Of a stretch of DNA of 64,000 nt, positions 34,408 through 43,281 are shown piece after piece (within the stretch, counting starts at the first letter, position 1; every line of letters starts with the position of its first letter). The notes beneath the pieces are model-generated. The model was not told where the DNA came from. It saw only the letters and a program-made list of their open reading frames with translations, and did no database searches. This DNA comes from Pseudomonas aylmerensis (GTDB taxonomy: Bacteria > Pseudomonadota > Gammaproteobacteria > Pseudomonadales > Pseudomonadaceae): contig NZ_MAUE01000005.1 in the NCBI RefSeq assembly GCF_001702265.1, forward strand, positions 124,001 through 188,000. Direction: 5' to 3'. Both the position numbers and the translations under genes were made by a program.

Positions 34408-35565
34408 TCAGGCCAGCGCAGTTTCCGCAGGGGAGACGATGCTGGTCTTGCCGCCACGCGACTTACCGGAACTCAGGTACTCGGCAATCGACTCCTGGGT
34501 CACCTCGCCGAGGAATACCCGCTCGGCATCCATCACCGGCAGCCACGAGCGGTTGAACTCGTACATGCGCGACAACAGGATGCGCAAATGCTCGTCATAC
34601 GCCGCGGTGGCGTTGAACTCGCGCAGGTACTGGCCGCAAGTGCCGGTCTGACGGTGCAGGTCGCGACGTCGTACATAACCCAGCGCCTTGTTCTCGGCGC
34701 AGGTGACCACCATGTAGCGGCGGTCATGTTCGTCCATCAACTCCAGGGCCTCGGCCACCGGGGTTTCCGGGCTCACCGACGGGGCGTTGTCGGCGGCGTC
34801 TTCGGCCTTCACCAGCAGCAGGCGCTTGAGGGTGCTGTCCTGGCCCACGAAGTTGCTGACGAACTCGTCGGCCGGATGCGCCAGCAGGGTGTCCGGGTGG
34901 TCGATCTGCAGCAGCTTGCCGGCGCGGAAGATGGCGATCTTGTCGCCCAGCTTGATGGCTTCGTCGATGTCGTGGCTGACCATGATCACGGTCTTGTTCA
35001 GCGCGCGCTGCATCTCGAAAAACTCGTTCTGGATCATCTCGCGGTTGATCGGGTCGACCGCGCCGAACGGCTCATCCATCAGCAGCAGCGGCGCATCGGC
35101 CGCCAAAGCGCGAATCACGCCGATCCGCTGTTGCTGGCCGCCCGACAGCTCGCGCGGGTAGCGGTGCAGGTACTGCTTGGGTTCCAGCTTGATCATGCTC
35201 ATCAACTCGCGGGCGCGGTCATGGCATTTCTGCTTGTCCCAGCCGAGCAGCTTGGGCACTACCACGATGTTTTCTTCGATGGTCATGTTGGGAAACAGGC
35301 CGATCTGCTGAATCACGTAGCCGATGTTGCGGCGCAGGGTCACTTCATCAAGGTCGGTAGTGTCTTCGCCGTTGATCAGGATCTTGCCCGAGGTGGGCTT
35401 GATCAGGCGGTTGATCATTTTCAACGTGGTGCTCTTGCCGCAGCCCGAGGGGCCGAGGAATACGCAAATCTCGCCTTCGTTGACGGTCAGGCTTACGTCG
35501 TTGACGGCGGAAACAGTCTTGCCGTTGCTTTGAAAAGTCTTGGTCAGGTTTTGAAGTTCGATCAT
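34408..35565 (-). CDS. Osmoprotectant-type ABC transporter, ATP-binding subunit with CBS domains
   Basis: A 385-residue ATPase of the ProV/OpuCA family. Walker A GPSGCGKST, signature LSGGQQQR, Walker B LLLMDEPFGAVDP and the switch His in MVSHDIDEA are present. The C-terminal part (about 255-370) holds CBS modules (VAEALELMDEHDRRYMVVTC, RSWLPVMDAERVFLGEVTQ), which sense ionic strength or nucleotides in OpuA/OpuC. Start MIELQNLTKTFQSNG overlaps the preceding permease stop (ATGA). Last gene of a permease-SBP-permease-ATPase operon, an order unlike opuC (CA-CB-CC-CD), so no gene name is given. Confidence 0.9.
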   Translation of the reverse strand: MIELQNLTKTFQSNGKTVSAVNDVSLTVNEGEICVFLGPSGCGKSTTLKMINRLIKPTSGKILINGEDTTDLDEVTLRRNIGYVIQQIGLFPNMTIEENIVVVPKLLGWDKQKCHDRARELMSMIKLEPKQYLHRYPRELSGGQQQRIGVIRALAADAPLLLMDEPFGAVDPINREMIQNEFFEMQRALNKTVIMVSHDIDEAIKLGDKIAIFRAGKLLQIDHPDTLLAHPADEFVSNFVGQDSTLKRLLLVKAEDAADNAPSVSPETPVAEALELMDEHDRRYMVVTCAENKALGYVRRRDLHRQTGTCGQYLREFNATAAYDEHLRILLSRMYEFNRSWLPVMDAERVFLGEVTQESIAEYLSSGKSRGGKTSIVSPAETALA

Positions 35566-36215
35566 TTGAGCAGTCCTTTTGGAGTCAGCGAGCGTTGCAG
35601 CCATTGCAGAAGCAGGTCGGCGAAGATGGCCAGGAGACTGACCAGCACGGCGCCGACGATCAGCATCGACATGTCGCTGCGGCTGATGGAAGCCAGAATA
35701 AGTACACCCAGGCCACCGGCGCCGATGGTGGCGGCAATGGTCATCACGCCGATATTCATCACCACGGCGGTGCGCACACCGGCGAGGATCACCGGCACGG
35801 CGATGGGCAATTCGACCATGCGCAGGCGCTGGCCGAAGGTCATGCCGATGCCGCGTGCGGCCTCGCGAATGCCCGGTTCAACGCCGGTCAGGGCCAGGTA
35901 GGTGTTACGCATGATCGGCAGCAGGGAGTAGAGGAACACGGCGGTGATCGCCGGCATCGGCCCCAGGCCCTGGCCGAATTTGGAGTAGAACGGCAGCAGC
36001 AGGCCGAACAGGGCGATCGACGGCACGGTCAGCAGCACCGTGGCGCTGGCTTGCAGCGGGCCGGCCAGGGTCGGGAAGCGGGTCATCAGGATGCCCAGGG
36101 GCACGCCGATAAAGATCGCCAGCAGTACGGCGATCCCCACGAGGGTAATGTGCTGCCAGGTCAGGTGCAGGACTTGTGCCCAATCAAGATGGGAAAAGGC
36201 GTTCAGGAATTCCAT
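35562..36215 (-). CDS. Osmoprotectant-type ABC transporter, permease 2
   Basis: A 217-residue ProW/OpuCB-like inner-membrane permease with about five membrane segments. The EAA-like loop is GIREAARGIGMTFGQRLRMV (about residues 130-150). A short N-terminus (MEFLNAFSHLDWAQVLHLTW) precedes TM1. It pairs with the ATPase whose ATG overlaps its stop, and is separated by 11 bp from the binding protein gene upstream. Confidence 0.92.
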   Translation of the reverse strand: MEFLNAFSHLDWAQVLHLTWQHITLVGIAVLLAIFIGVPLGILMTRFPTLAGPLQASATVLLTVPSIALFGLLLPFYSKFGQGLGPMPAITAVFLYSLLPIMRNTYLALTGVEPGIREAARGIGMTFGQRLRMVELPIAVPVILAGVRTAVVMNIGVMTIAATIGAGGLGVLILASISRSDMSMLIVGAVLVSLLAIFADLLLQWLQRSLTPKGLLK

Positions 36216-36226
36216 GTCTTCTCCTC

Positions 36227-37120
36227 TTAGTTGAGTGGGTGCTGGCGCAGGAAATCGGCAGCCACGGCGGACGGGCTTTCATGCTCGACGTCGACCCGCG
36301 CGTTCAGCTCGCGCATGGTTGCATCGTCGAACAGGGCGGCCAGCGGCTTGAGGTCGGCGGCCAACTCAGGGTGGGCGTCGAGATAAACCTGACGCACCAC
36401 CGGCGCTGCGGTGTAGTCCGGGAAGTAGTGCTTGTCGTCTTCCAGCAGCTTCAATTTGAAGGCGTTCAGGCGACCGTCGGTGGTGTAGACCAAACCGGCA
36501 AACACCTGGCCATTACGCAGGGCGGTGTAGACCAGGCCGGCGTCCATCTGCCGGGTGTTTTTGCGCGTGAGGTTCATGTCATACAGCTTGACCATGCCCG
36601 CCATGCCGTCGGAACGGTTGGCGAACTCGGTGTCCAGGGCGACCAGGCGCGTGCCTTTGGTTTTTTCCGCAAGGGCTTGGGTGAGGTCGCTGATGCTGTT
36701 GATCTGCGGGAATTCCTTGGCCACGTTCTCGGGGAGTGCCAACGCGTAGGTGTTGCTGAATTTCGATGGCGAGAGCCAGACCAGGCCTTTTTTCGCGTCG
36801 AGTTCTTTCACCCGGGCGTAGGACTGTTCGCTGTCGAGTTTCTCGTCGACGTGGTTGTAGGCCACCAGTGACACGCCGGTGTATTCCCAGATCAGATCCA
36901 GTTGCCCGCTTTCCTGGGCACTGCGTGCCAGGTTGCTGCCCAGGCCACCGGTCACGCGGGCGTCGTAGCCCTTGGTGCGCAGGTACTGGGACGTGATTTC
37001 GGCGAGCAGGGTCTGTTCAGTGAACACCCGGGCGCCGATGCGGATCACCGGTTTTTCGGCAGCTTGCGCAATGCCTGCAAACAGCAGGACGCAGCTCAAT
37101 ATCAGGGTCAGTCTTTTCAT
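36227..37120 (-). CDS. Osmoprotectant-type ABC transporter, substrate-binding protein (OsmF/OpuCC-like)
   Basis: A 297-residue periplasmic binding protein. Signal peptide MKRLTLILSCVLLFAGIAQA (cleavage near AQA-AEK). The mature part begins KPVIRIGARVFTEQTLLAEI, typical of the OpuAC/OsmF family that binds glycine betaine, choline or carnitine. No lipobox, so it is soluble periplasmic. An open frame extends far upstream to 37912 but overlaps the permease gene and is rejected. Substrate cannot be fixed by eye. Confidence 0.92.
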   Translation of the reverse strand: MKRLTLILSCVLLFAGIAQAAEKPVIRIGARVFTEQTLLAEITSQYLRTKGYDARVTGGLGSNLARSAQESGQLDLIWEYTGVSLVAYNHVDEKLDSEQSYARVKELDAKKGLVWLSPSKFSNTYALALPENVAKEFPQINSISDLTQALAEKTKGTRLVALDTEFANRSDGMAGMVKLYDMNLTRKNTRQMDAGLVYTALRNGQVFAGLVYTTDGRLNAFKLKLLEDDKHYFPDYTAAPVVRQVYLDAHPELAADLKPLAALFDDATMRELNARVDVEHESPSAVAADFLRQHPLN

Positions 37121-37140
37121 GTGATTTCCTTTGCCAAGCC

Positions 37141-37857
37141 TTAAGACGCACGCAACCCGCGTTCCAGCCAGAGGCGGCTGGCCATGGTCACCAGACCGTC
37201 GAGCAGCAATGCCAGCAACGCGGTGCACGCGGCGCCAAGCAGCAATTGCGGCTGGTTGTTCAGGGCGATGCCGGGGAAAATCAGGCTGCCCAGGCTGTTG
37301 GCGCCAATCAGGAAGGCCAGCGGCGCGGTACCGACGTTGATCGCCAGGGCCACGCGCACACCGCCGATGATGATCGGCACGGCGTTGGGCAATTCCACGC
37401 GAAACAGCACCTGGCGCGGCGTCATGCCGATGCCGGTGGCGGCTTCTTTCAGCGAGCCTTGAACGTTTTTCAGGCCTTCGTAGGTATTGCGCACGATGGG
37501 CAACAGGGAGGCGAGGAACAGCGCGAAGATAGCCGGGCCACTGCCGATGCCGAGGACGCCGAGGGCGATGGCCAGTACGGCCAGGGGAGGGACGGTGTTG
37601 CCGATGTTGAAGATCTGCATGAAGCGTTCTGCGCGCCCGACCATAGTCGGTCGACTGAGCAGGATACCGGCGGGGATGCCCACAATCAGGGCGGCCAGCA
37701 TGGAGACAAGAACGAGGATCAGATGAGCTTGCAGGTAAAACAACAAATCGTCGCGGTACAGTTCGATCGTGTTGATGCCGATCCAGTGGACCAGCAGGGC
37801 CAGGAGAGCGACGACAACCGCTCCTCCTATCAGCCCTTTGCCATAGCGAATAGCCAC
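37141..37857 (-). CDS. Osmoprotectant-type ABC transporter, permease 1
   Basis: A 238-residue inner-membrane permease with an EAA-like loop (GSLKEAATGIGMTPRQVLF) and about six membrane segments. I chose the GTG at 37857 (giving (M)AIRYGKGLIGGAVVV) because GGAG lies 7 nt before it; an ATG at 37893 would add 12 charged residues. First gene of the four-gene operon. Confidence 0.9.
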   Translation of the reverse strand: MAIRYGKGLIGGAVVVALLALLVHWIGINTIELYRDDLLFYLQAHLILVLVSMLAALIVGIPAGILLSRPTMVGRAERFMQIFNIGNTVPPLAVLAIALGVLGIGSGPAIFALFLASLLPIVRNTYEGLKNVQGSLKEAATGIGMTPRQVLFRVELPNAVPIIIGGVRVALAINVGTAPLAFLIGANSLGSLIFPGIALNNQPQLLLGAACTALLALLLDGLVTMASRLWLERGLRAS

Positions 37858-38188
37858 AGGCGGACTCCTTTTTTCTTTTGTCGGCGACCACATTTCCGAG
37901 CGGCAATGCCATTCCTGGCTGTCGGCGAATAGGGTCGCGAAAAGCAGCTCGTCGATACCGGCAATGCGGTATGTATTCGAGCCATGAGCGCAGCCTCGTC
38001 AGGCTAACTTGCTGATTTTTCAGCCCCTGTTACGAGTGCGGCAGCAGGGGAGTGGACGTCTCTACCTTTTAAAAGGTTCCACACTTGGCAGCATTTAGCC
38101 ACCCCCAATGGGGTGAACGGTGGTCCGTGACCCTGGGTTTGCGCTATACTCGCCGCCCTTTTTTGACTCACCTGCCAGGCGATTTCCC
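37858..38188. other. Divergent promoter region between ABC operon and prfC
   Basis: About 330 bp without a gene. A -10-like TATACT at 38145-38150 lies 39 bp before prfC, without a convincing -35. A small palindrome CACCCCCAATGGGGTGA (about 38100-38116) sits upstream of it. No RNA gene or repeat was recognised. Confidence 0.5.
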
Positions 38189-39772
38189 ATGACCCACCAG
38201 GCCGCCGAAGTCGCGAAACGCCGCACTTTCGCCATTATTTCCCACCCCGATGCCGGTAAAACCACCATCACCGAGAAGCTCCTGCTGATGGGCAAGGCAA
38301 TCGCTGTGGCCGGCACGGTGAAGTCGCGCAAATCCGACCGCCATGCGACATCCGACTGGATGGAGATGGAAAAGCAGCGTGGTATTTCCATTACCACGTC
38401 GGTCATGCAGTTCCCGTATCGCGACCACATGGTCAACCTGCTCGACACCCCGGGCCACGAAGACTTCTCCGAAGACACCTACCGCACCCTGACCGCGGTG
38501 GACTCGGCCCTGATGGTCCTCGACGGCGGTAAAGGCGTCGAGCCACGCACCATCGCGCTGATGGACGTGTGCCGCCTGCGGGACACGCCGATTGTCAGCT
38601 TCATCAACAAACTCGACCGCGATATCCGCGACCCGATCGAACTGCTCGATGAAATCGAAGCGGTCCTCAAGATCAAGGCCGCGCCGATCACCTGGCCGAT
38701 CGGTTGCTACCGCGACTTCAAGGGCGTGTACCACCTGGCTGACGACTACATCATTGTCTACACCGCCGGTCACGGTCACGAGCGCACCGAAACCAAGATC
38801 ATCGAGAAACTTGATTCCGACGAAGCCCGCGCCCACCTGGGTGACGAGTACGACCGCTTTGTTGACCAGCTGGAACTGGTGCAGGGCGCCTGCCATGAGT
38901 TCAACCAGCAGGAATTCCTCGACGGCCAGCTGACCCCGGTGTTCTTCGGGACCGCCCTGGGCAACTTCGGTGTCGACCACGTGCTCGACGCTGTTGTCGA
39001 CTGGGCGCCGCGTCCCTTGGCCCGTGTGGCCAACGAGCGGACCGTGGAGCCCGTGGAAGAGAAATTCTCCGGCTTCGTGTTCAAAATCCAGGCGAACATG
39101 GACCCCAAGCACCGCGACCGCATCGCCTTTATGCGCATCTGCTCCGGCAAATACGAAAAAGGCATGAAGATGCGCCACGTGCGCACCGGCAAGGACGTGC
39201 GCATCGGCGACGCGCTGACATTCTTCTCCTCCGAGCGTGAACAGCTCGAAGAAGCCTACGCCGGCGACATCATCGGCCTGCACAACCACGGCACCATCCA
39301 GATCGGCGACACCTTCACCGAAGGCGAAACCCTGGGCTTCACCGGTATCCCGCACTTCGCCCCGGAATTGTTCCGCCGCGTACGCCTGCGTGACCCGCTG
39401 AAATCCAAGCAACTGCGCCAAGGTCTGCAGCAACTGGCGGAAGAGGGCGCCACCCAGGTGTTCTTCCCCGAGCGCAGCAACGACATCATTCTTGGCGCCG
39501 TCGGTGTGCTGCAGTTCGACGTGGTCGCCAGCCGCCTGAAAGAGGAATACAAGGTCGAGTGCTCCTACGAGCCGATCACCGTGTACTCCGCGCGCTGGAT
39601 TGATTGCAGCGACAAGAAGAAGCTGGAGGAATTCTCCAACAAGGCCGTGGAAAACCTCGCGGTCGACGGCGGCGGCCACCTGACCTACTTGGCCCCGACC
39701 CGGGTCAACCTGGCGCTGATGGAAGAGCGCTGGCCGGACGTGAAATTCCGCGCGACCCGTGAGCATCATTAA
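38189..39772 (+). CDS. prfC: Peptide chain release factor 3
   Basis: A 527-residue translational GTPase that recycles RF1/RF2 after termination. Start [20 protein letters not shown] gives the standard family length; 23 open upstream codons are excluded. GTPase motifs: G1 SHPDAGKTT (about residues 20-28), G2 region with [10 protein letters not shown]3 [13 protein letters not shown]4 NKLDRD. EF-Tu-like domain II and the RF3-specific C-terminal domain follow. Cytosolic; monocistronic, with its own terminator. Confidence 0.98.
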   Translation: MTHQAAEVAKRRTFAIISHPDAGKTTITEKLLLMGKAIAVAGTVKSRKSDRHATSDWMEMEKQRGISITTSVMQFPYRDHMVNLLDTPGHEDFSEDTYRTLTAVDSALMVLDGGKGVEPRTIALMDVCRLRDTPIVSFINKLDRDIRDPIELLDEIEAVLKIKAAPITWPIGCYRDFKGVYHLADDYIIVYTAGHGHERTETKIIEKLDSDEARAHLGDEYDRFVDQLELVQGACHEFNQQEFLDGQLTPVFFGTALGNFGVDHVLDAVVDWAPRPLARVANERTVEPVEEKFSGFVFKIQANMDPKHRDRIAFMRICSGKYEKGMKMRHVRTGKDVRIGDALTFFSSEREQLEEAYAGDIIGLHNHGTIQIGDTFTEGETLGFTGIPHFAPELFRRVRLRDPLKSKQLRQGLQQLAEEGATQVFFPERSNDIILGAVGVLQFDVVASRLKEEYKVECSYEPITVYSARWIDCSDKKKLEEFSNKAVENLAVDGGGHLTYLAPTRVNLALMEERWPDVKFRATREHH

Positions 39773-39790
39773 GGTCTGAGTGGTAAAGAG

Positions 39791-39823
39791 AAGGGCGAAG
39801 CTGTCATGGCTTTGCCCTTTTTT
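39791..39823 (+). terminator. Rho-independent terminator of prfC
   Basis: AAGGGCGAAGC...GCTTTGCCCTT with loop TGTCATG-like and a run of six T, starting 18 bp after the prfC stop. Confidence 0.92.
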
Positions 39824-39849
39824 GTGGGTGGCATAAAGCTAAGGGTGGG

Positions 39850-40450
39850 AAGCCTGAATCCTGTGCCTGGCGCAGTTCCCACACTTATTTGTGTGGGACT
39901 GAATCCTGTGCCTGGCGCAGCTCCAATGTGGGAGCGGGCTTGCCCGCGAAAGCAGTATTTCAGTGATAAATAGGCTGGCTGACCCTACGCTTTCGCAGGC
40001 AAGCCAGCTCCCACACTTATTGGTGTCTGGCCTGATTCCTGTCCCTGGCGCAGCTCCAATGTGGGAGCGGGCTTGCTCGCGAAAGCGGTGTGTCAGTAAT
40101 AGCCAGGTGTCTGACCCAACGCTTTCGCAGGCAAGCCAGCTCCCACACTTATTTGTAGGGGCCTGAATCCTGTGCCTGGCGCAGTTCCAATGTGGGAGCG
40201 GGCTTGCTCGCGAAAGCGGTGTGTCAGTGATAAATAGGCTGGCTGACCCAACGCTTTCGCAGGCAAGCCAGCTCCCACACTTATTTGTGGGGCCTGGTTT
40301 CTGTGCCTGGCGCAGTTCCAATGTGGGAGCGGGCTTGCTCGCGAAAGCGGTGTGTCAGTGATAAATAGGCTGGCTGACCCAACGCTTTCGCAGGTAAGCC
40401 AGCTCCCACACTTATTTGTGTGTGGCCTGATTCCTGTGCCTGGCTCAGCA
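39850..40450. repeat. Tandem array of four REPINs plus one collapsed unit
   Basis: Four REP doublets at 39927-40015, 40060-40147, 40191-40279 and 40322-40410 repeat with a period of 131-133 bp. Each begins TGTGGGAGCGGGCTTG(C/T)(C/T)CGCG, has a less constrained centre, and ends GCAAGCCAGCTCCCACA. Between them is a conserved 43-45 bp spacer containing CCTGTGCCTGGCGCAG. At 39850-39926 two spacers abut without a REPIN. The elements lie between prfC and a small secreted-protein gene. Such elements (REPINs) are moved in trans by RAYT transposases; none is in this window. Confidence 0.95.
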
Positions 40451-40581
40451 CCTACAGGGTGGGGGGGCTGAATCGGGTGCCCGCCGTTGATTTTCATCTG
40501 TCAGGGCGATTGGCGAGAAGCCCACATTCAGTCTAGCGTTTGAACTACTTCACCCACTCACCGACGGATCAGGAGAGGACC

Positions 40582-40839
40582 TTGCGTATAACTCAACGCG
40601 CCATCCAACTGGTGCTGCTGGGAGCCTTGGGCGTGTCCACTACCTTGGCGTACACCTCGACGCTGGCGGACGCGGGCACGCCCCAGTGGAAGGACACCGG
40701 ACCGGTGACCAAGAAAAAGCAGAACGAGGTCAACTCGGGCGGATGGCAGCCACAGGCCCAGCCGGCGCCCAAGGAGGATGCAGAAAACCCCTACAACGAA
40801 GGGGAAGACAGTGAAACCTATGACGACGGTGATACCTGA
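40582..40839 (+). CDS. Small secreted acidic protein A
   Basis: An 85-residue protein starting at TTG 40582, chosen because AGGAGAGG (40571-40578) precedes it. Signal-like N-terminus MRITQRAIQLVLLGALGVST with cleavage near the ADA-GT region. The mature part is hydrophilic with a Lys patch (KKKQNE), then Pro/Gln-rich, then an acidic tail (ENPYNEGEDSETYDDGDT). No Cys. I do not recognise the family. Its neighbour 97 bp downstream is built the same way, suggesting a pair. Confidence 0.6.
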   Translation: MRITQRAIQLVLLGALGVSTTLAYTSTLADAGTPQWKDTGPVTKKKQNEVNSGGWQPQAQPAPKEDAENPYNEGEDSETYDDGDT

Positions 40840-40936
40840 AGCGCGAGTGGCGCAAACCCAGGATCGGAACTAGCTTAATTCACAGCGACGGTCGAACACC
40901 GGCGCACGTGATTCACTGACTGGACGGAAATCGACC

Positions 40937-41203
40937 ATGAGTATTTTTCAACGTTTAGTGCTGCTGCTGAAAGTGCTGGTGATGTTGTCGCTGGGCGCGT
41001 CCTCTGCGTGGGCTAGTACGGCCGTGCAGAGCCAGGCCCCAGGGTTTGTAGCGGCGAAGACGGCGCAGGCGGGTGGCTTGCAGCTGGCCAAGAGCGAGTC
41101 CGAGCCGGGTGATGAAGGCCAGGGCGGCTCCAAGGATGATGACGACCAGCAAGCTCCACCAGACGACGATGACGCCGATGCTGACGGTGACAGCGATACG
41201 TAA
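40937..41203 (+). CDS. Small secreted acidic protein B
   Basis: An 88-residue protein with a signal peptide MSIFQRLVLLLKVLVMLSLG ending near AWA-ST. The mature part ends in an extremely acidic low-complexity tail (KDDDDQQAPPDDDDADADGD plus SDT). A GGA-containing weak SD precedes ATG 40937. Acidic D-rich tails can bind Ca2+ or other cations, but no EF-hand spacing is visible. Same architecture as the upstream gene though with little direct sequence identity. Confidence 0.65.
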   Translation: MSIFQRLVLLLKVLVMLSLGASSAWASTAVQSQAPGFVAAKTAQAGGLQLAKSESEPGDEGQGGSKDDDDQQAPPDDDDADADGDSDT

Positions 41204-41211
41204 GTCGAAGT

Positions 41212-41260
41212 AAAAAAAAGCCCCGCCTGCCGGACTGATGCGCAATCCGACAGGTGGGGC
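41212..41260 (-). terminator. Second terminator of the dpp operon (minus strand)
   Basis: Arms GCCCCACCTGTCGGA and TCCGGCAGGCGGGGC (minus strand) with an 11-nt loop, followed by eight T. It lies 70 bp beyond the dppF stop and also ends close to the plus-strand small gene. Confidence 0.85.
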
Positions 41261-41274
41261 GGTACAACTTCTGC

Positions 41275-41302
41275 AAGGCCCTGGGCTAACCCCCAGGGCC
41301 TT
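41275..41302. terminator. Hairpin between small secreted gene and dppF
   Basis: Perfect 11-bp stem AAGGCCCTGGG / CCCAGGGCCTT with loop CTAACC, flanked by TTTAT on the plus strand. Acts between convergent genes; probably bidirectional. Confidence 0.85.
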
Positions 41303-41331
41303 TATCATTTCCGTGCAGGGCACGGATGATT

Positions 41332-42303
41332 TCAGGCGACGAATTGCTCCGCGTAGTGGCAGGCCACCTGACGGTTATCCAGCGCCCGCAATTGCGGCTC
41401 TTCGGTGCTGCATCGCGCGGTCGCATACGGGCAGCGTTTGTGGAAAGCGCAGCCCGGCGGCGGGTTCAGCGGGTTGGGCAGCTCGCCGACGATCTTGATC
41501 TTCGGCTTGTTCGGGTCCGGGTGAATCGTCGGGGTCGCCGACAGCAGCGCCTGGGTGTAGGGGTGCAAGGGGCGGGCGTAGATATCTTCCTTGGGGCCCA
41601 CTTCCACCGGGCGACCGAGGTACATCACCATCACGTCGTCGGCCACATGCTGCACCACCGCCAGGTTGTGGGAGATGAACACGTAGGCAGTGTTGAACTC
41701 CTGCTGCAGGTCCATGAACAGGTTGAGCACCTGGGCCTGGATCGACACGTCGAGTGCCGAGGTCGGCTCGTCCGCCACCAGCACCTTGGGCTGCAGCATC
41801 ATCGCCCGGGCCAGGGCGATGCGCTGGCGCTGACCACCGGAGAACATGTGCGGGTAGCGCTGGTAATGCTCGGGGCGCAGGCCCACCTGCTTCATCATCG
41901 CCTGCACTTTCTCGCGGCGTTCGGCAGCGGACAGGTTGGTGTTGATCAACAACGGCTCGCCGAGTTGATCACCGACTTTCTGCCGAGGGTTCAGCGAGGC
42001 GTACGGGCTCTGGAACACCATCTGCACGTCTTTGCGCAATTGCTTGCGCTGGGCTTTGTCGGCACCGGCGACTTCCTGGCCTGCGATTTTCAACGAGCCC
42101 GACGACGGCTCTTCAATCAGCGTGAGTGCACGGGCCAGGGTGGACTTGCCGCAACCCGACTCGCCTACCACGGCGAGGGTCTTGCCGGCTTCCAGCTCGA
42201 AGGACACACCATTGAGGGCACGCACGGTGGCGTGGCCCTTGAACAGGCCACGGGACACTTCGTAGTGACGGGTCAGGTCGCGGGCGGTAAGAACGACGGC
42301 CAT
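41332..42303 (-). CDS. dppF: Dipeptide ABC transporter ATPase DppF
   Basis: A 323-residue peptide-transporter ATPase. Walker A GESGCGKST, signature FSGGQRQR, Walker B VLVADEPTSALD, and the C-terminal oligopeptide/dipeptide domain with Cys residues (PPPGCAFHKRCPYATARCST), which in relatives binds an iron-sulfur cluster. Its ATG overlaps the dppD TAA by one base. Last gene of dppBCDF. Confidence 0.96.
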   Translation of the reverse strand: MAVVLTARDLTRHYEVSRGLFKGHATVRALNGVSFELEAGKTLAVVGESGCGKSTLARALTLIEEPSSGSLKIAGQEVAGADKAQRKQLRKDVQMVFQSPYASLNPRQKVGDQLGEPLLINTNLSAAERREKVQAMMKQVGLRPEHYQRYPHMFSGGQRQRIALARAMMLQPKVLVADEPTSALDVSIQAQVLNLFMDLQQEFNTAYVFISHNLAVVQHVADDVMVMYLGRPVEVGPKEDIYARPLHPYTQALLSATPTIHPDPNKPKIKIVGELPNPLNPPPGCAFHKRCPYATARCSTEEPQLRALDNRQVACHYAEQFVA

Positions 42304-43271
42304 TACGCCACCTCCTGGTTCAAGGGGTAGAAGCAGCGTGCAAGGCTGTTGGATTTAGGGTCCAGGCCCGGGCGGGTCTGGCGGCAGCTTTCCTGCACAT
42401 ACGGGCAGCGTGGCGACAGCAGGCAACCCTGCGGACGGTCATAGCGGCCGGGCACGATACCCGGCAGCGTGGCCAGGCGCGTGGCGCCGAGGCTGTGCTC
42501 GGGGATCGCCTTGAGCAGCGCTTCGCTGTACGGATGCGCCGGAATGTCGAACAGTTGCGGCACCTGGCCGACTTCCACGGCCTGGCCGGCGTACATCACG
42601 CACACGCGCTGGGCGGTTTCGGCCACGACCGCGAGGTCGTGGGTGATCAGCACCAGGCCCATGTTCTGCTCTTTCTGCAGGGCCAGCAGCAGGTCCATGA
42701 TCTGCGCTTGAATGGTGACGTCCAAGGCGGTGGTCGGCTCATCCGCGATCAGCAGTTTCGGCTCGCCGGCAATTGCCATCGCGATGGCCACACGCTGGCT
42801 CATACCGCCGGACAGTTGGTGCGGGTAGGCATCCATACGGCTGGCAGCGCCTGGGATTTCAACCTTTTCGAGCAGCTCGATGGCCCGCTTGCGCGCTTGC
42901 TTGCCGGACATCTTCAGGTGCAGGCGCAGTACTTCTTCAATCTGGAAACCCACGGTGTAGCTGGGATTCAGCGCGGTCATCGGGTCCTGGAACACCATTG
43001 CCAGGTCCTTGCCGACGATCTGGCGGCGCTGGCGGTTGCTCAGCTTGAGCATGTCCTTGCCGTCGAAGTTCAGCGCGTCGGCGGTGACGATGCCGGGGTG
43101 CTCGATCAGGCCCATCAGCGCCATCATGGTCACGGATTTACCCGAGCCCGACTCGCCAACGATTGCCAGTACTTCGCCTTTGTCGACGGAAATGTCGAGG
43201 CCATCGACCACCGGTACGGCGGTCTTGTCGCCGAAGCGCACGTTGAGATTCTTGATTTCTAACAGTGACAT
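42303..43271 (-). CDS. dppD: Dipeptide ABC transporter ATPase DppD
   Basis: A 322-residue ATPase. Start [20 protein letters not shown] has GAGGAGATTCCC upstream on the minus strand; a 20-residue N-terminal extension is excluded. Walker A GESGSGKS, signature LSGGMSQR, Walker [13 protein letters not shown], and the C-terminal Cys motif ([18 protein letters not shown]) are present. Forms a heterodimer with DppF below the DppBC channel. Confidence 0.96.
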   Translation of the reverse strand: MSLLEIKNLNVRFGDKTAVPVVDGLDISVDKGEVLAIVGESGSGKSVTMMALMGLIEHPGIVTADALNFDGKDMLKLSNRQRRQIVGKDLAMVFQDPMTALNPSYTVGFQIEEVLRLHLKMSGKQARKRAIELLEKVEIPGAASRMDAYPHQLSGGMSQRVAIAMAIAGEPKLLIADEPTTALDVTIQAQIMDLLLALQKEQNMGLVLITHDLAVVAETAQRVCVMYAGQAVEVGQVPQLFDIPAHPYSEALLKAIPEHSLGATRLATLPGIVPGRYDRPQGCLLSPRCPYVQESCRQTRPGLDPKSNSLARCFYPLNQEVA

Positions 43272-43281
43272 GGGAATCTCC

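Noticed and set aside
34108..35901. 597-codon plus-strand frame over the ABC ATPase and REP region
   Set aside because: Reads through REP palindromes and antisense to an obvious ATPase; no recognisable protein.
36227..37912. 561-codon frame making the OsmF-like protein a fusion
   Set aside because: The N-terminal 260 codons are an out-of-frame read of permease 1. A signal peptide at 37120 marks the true start.
39927..40410. CRISPR array
   Set aside because: Repeats are 89-bp imperfect palindromes with near-identical spacers. CRISPR would have 24-40 bp repeats with unique spacers and cas genes nearby.
39839..40497. Two minus-strand open frames in the prfC downstream region that look like repeat proteins
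   Set aside because: Their repeats (CGSWLACESVGS) are just translated REPINs. No start signals and no real protein family.
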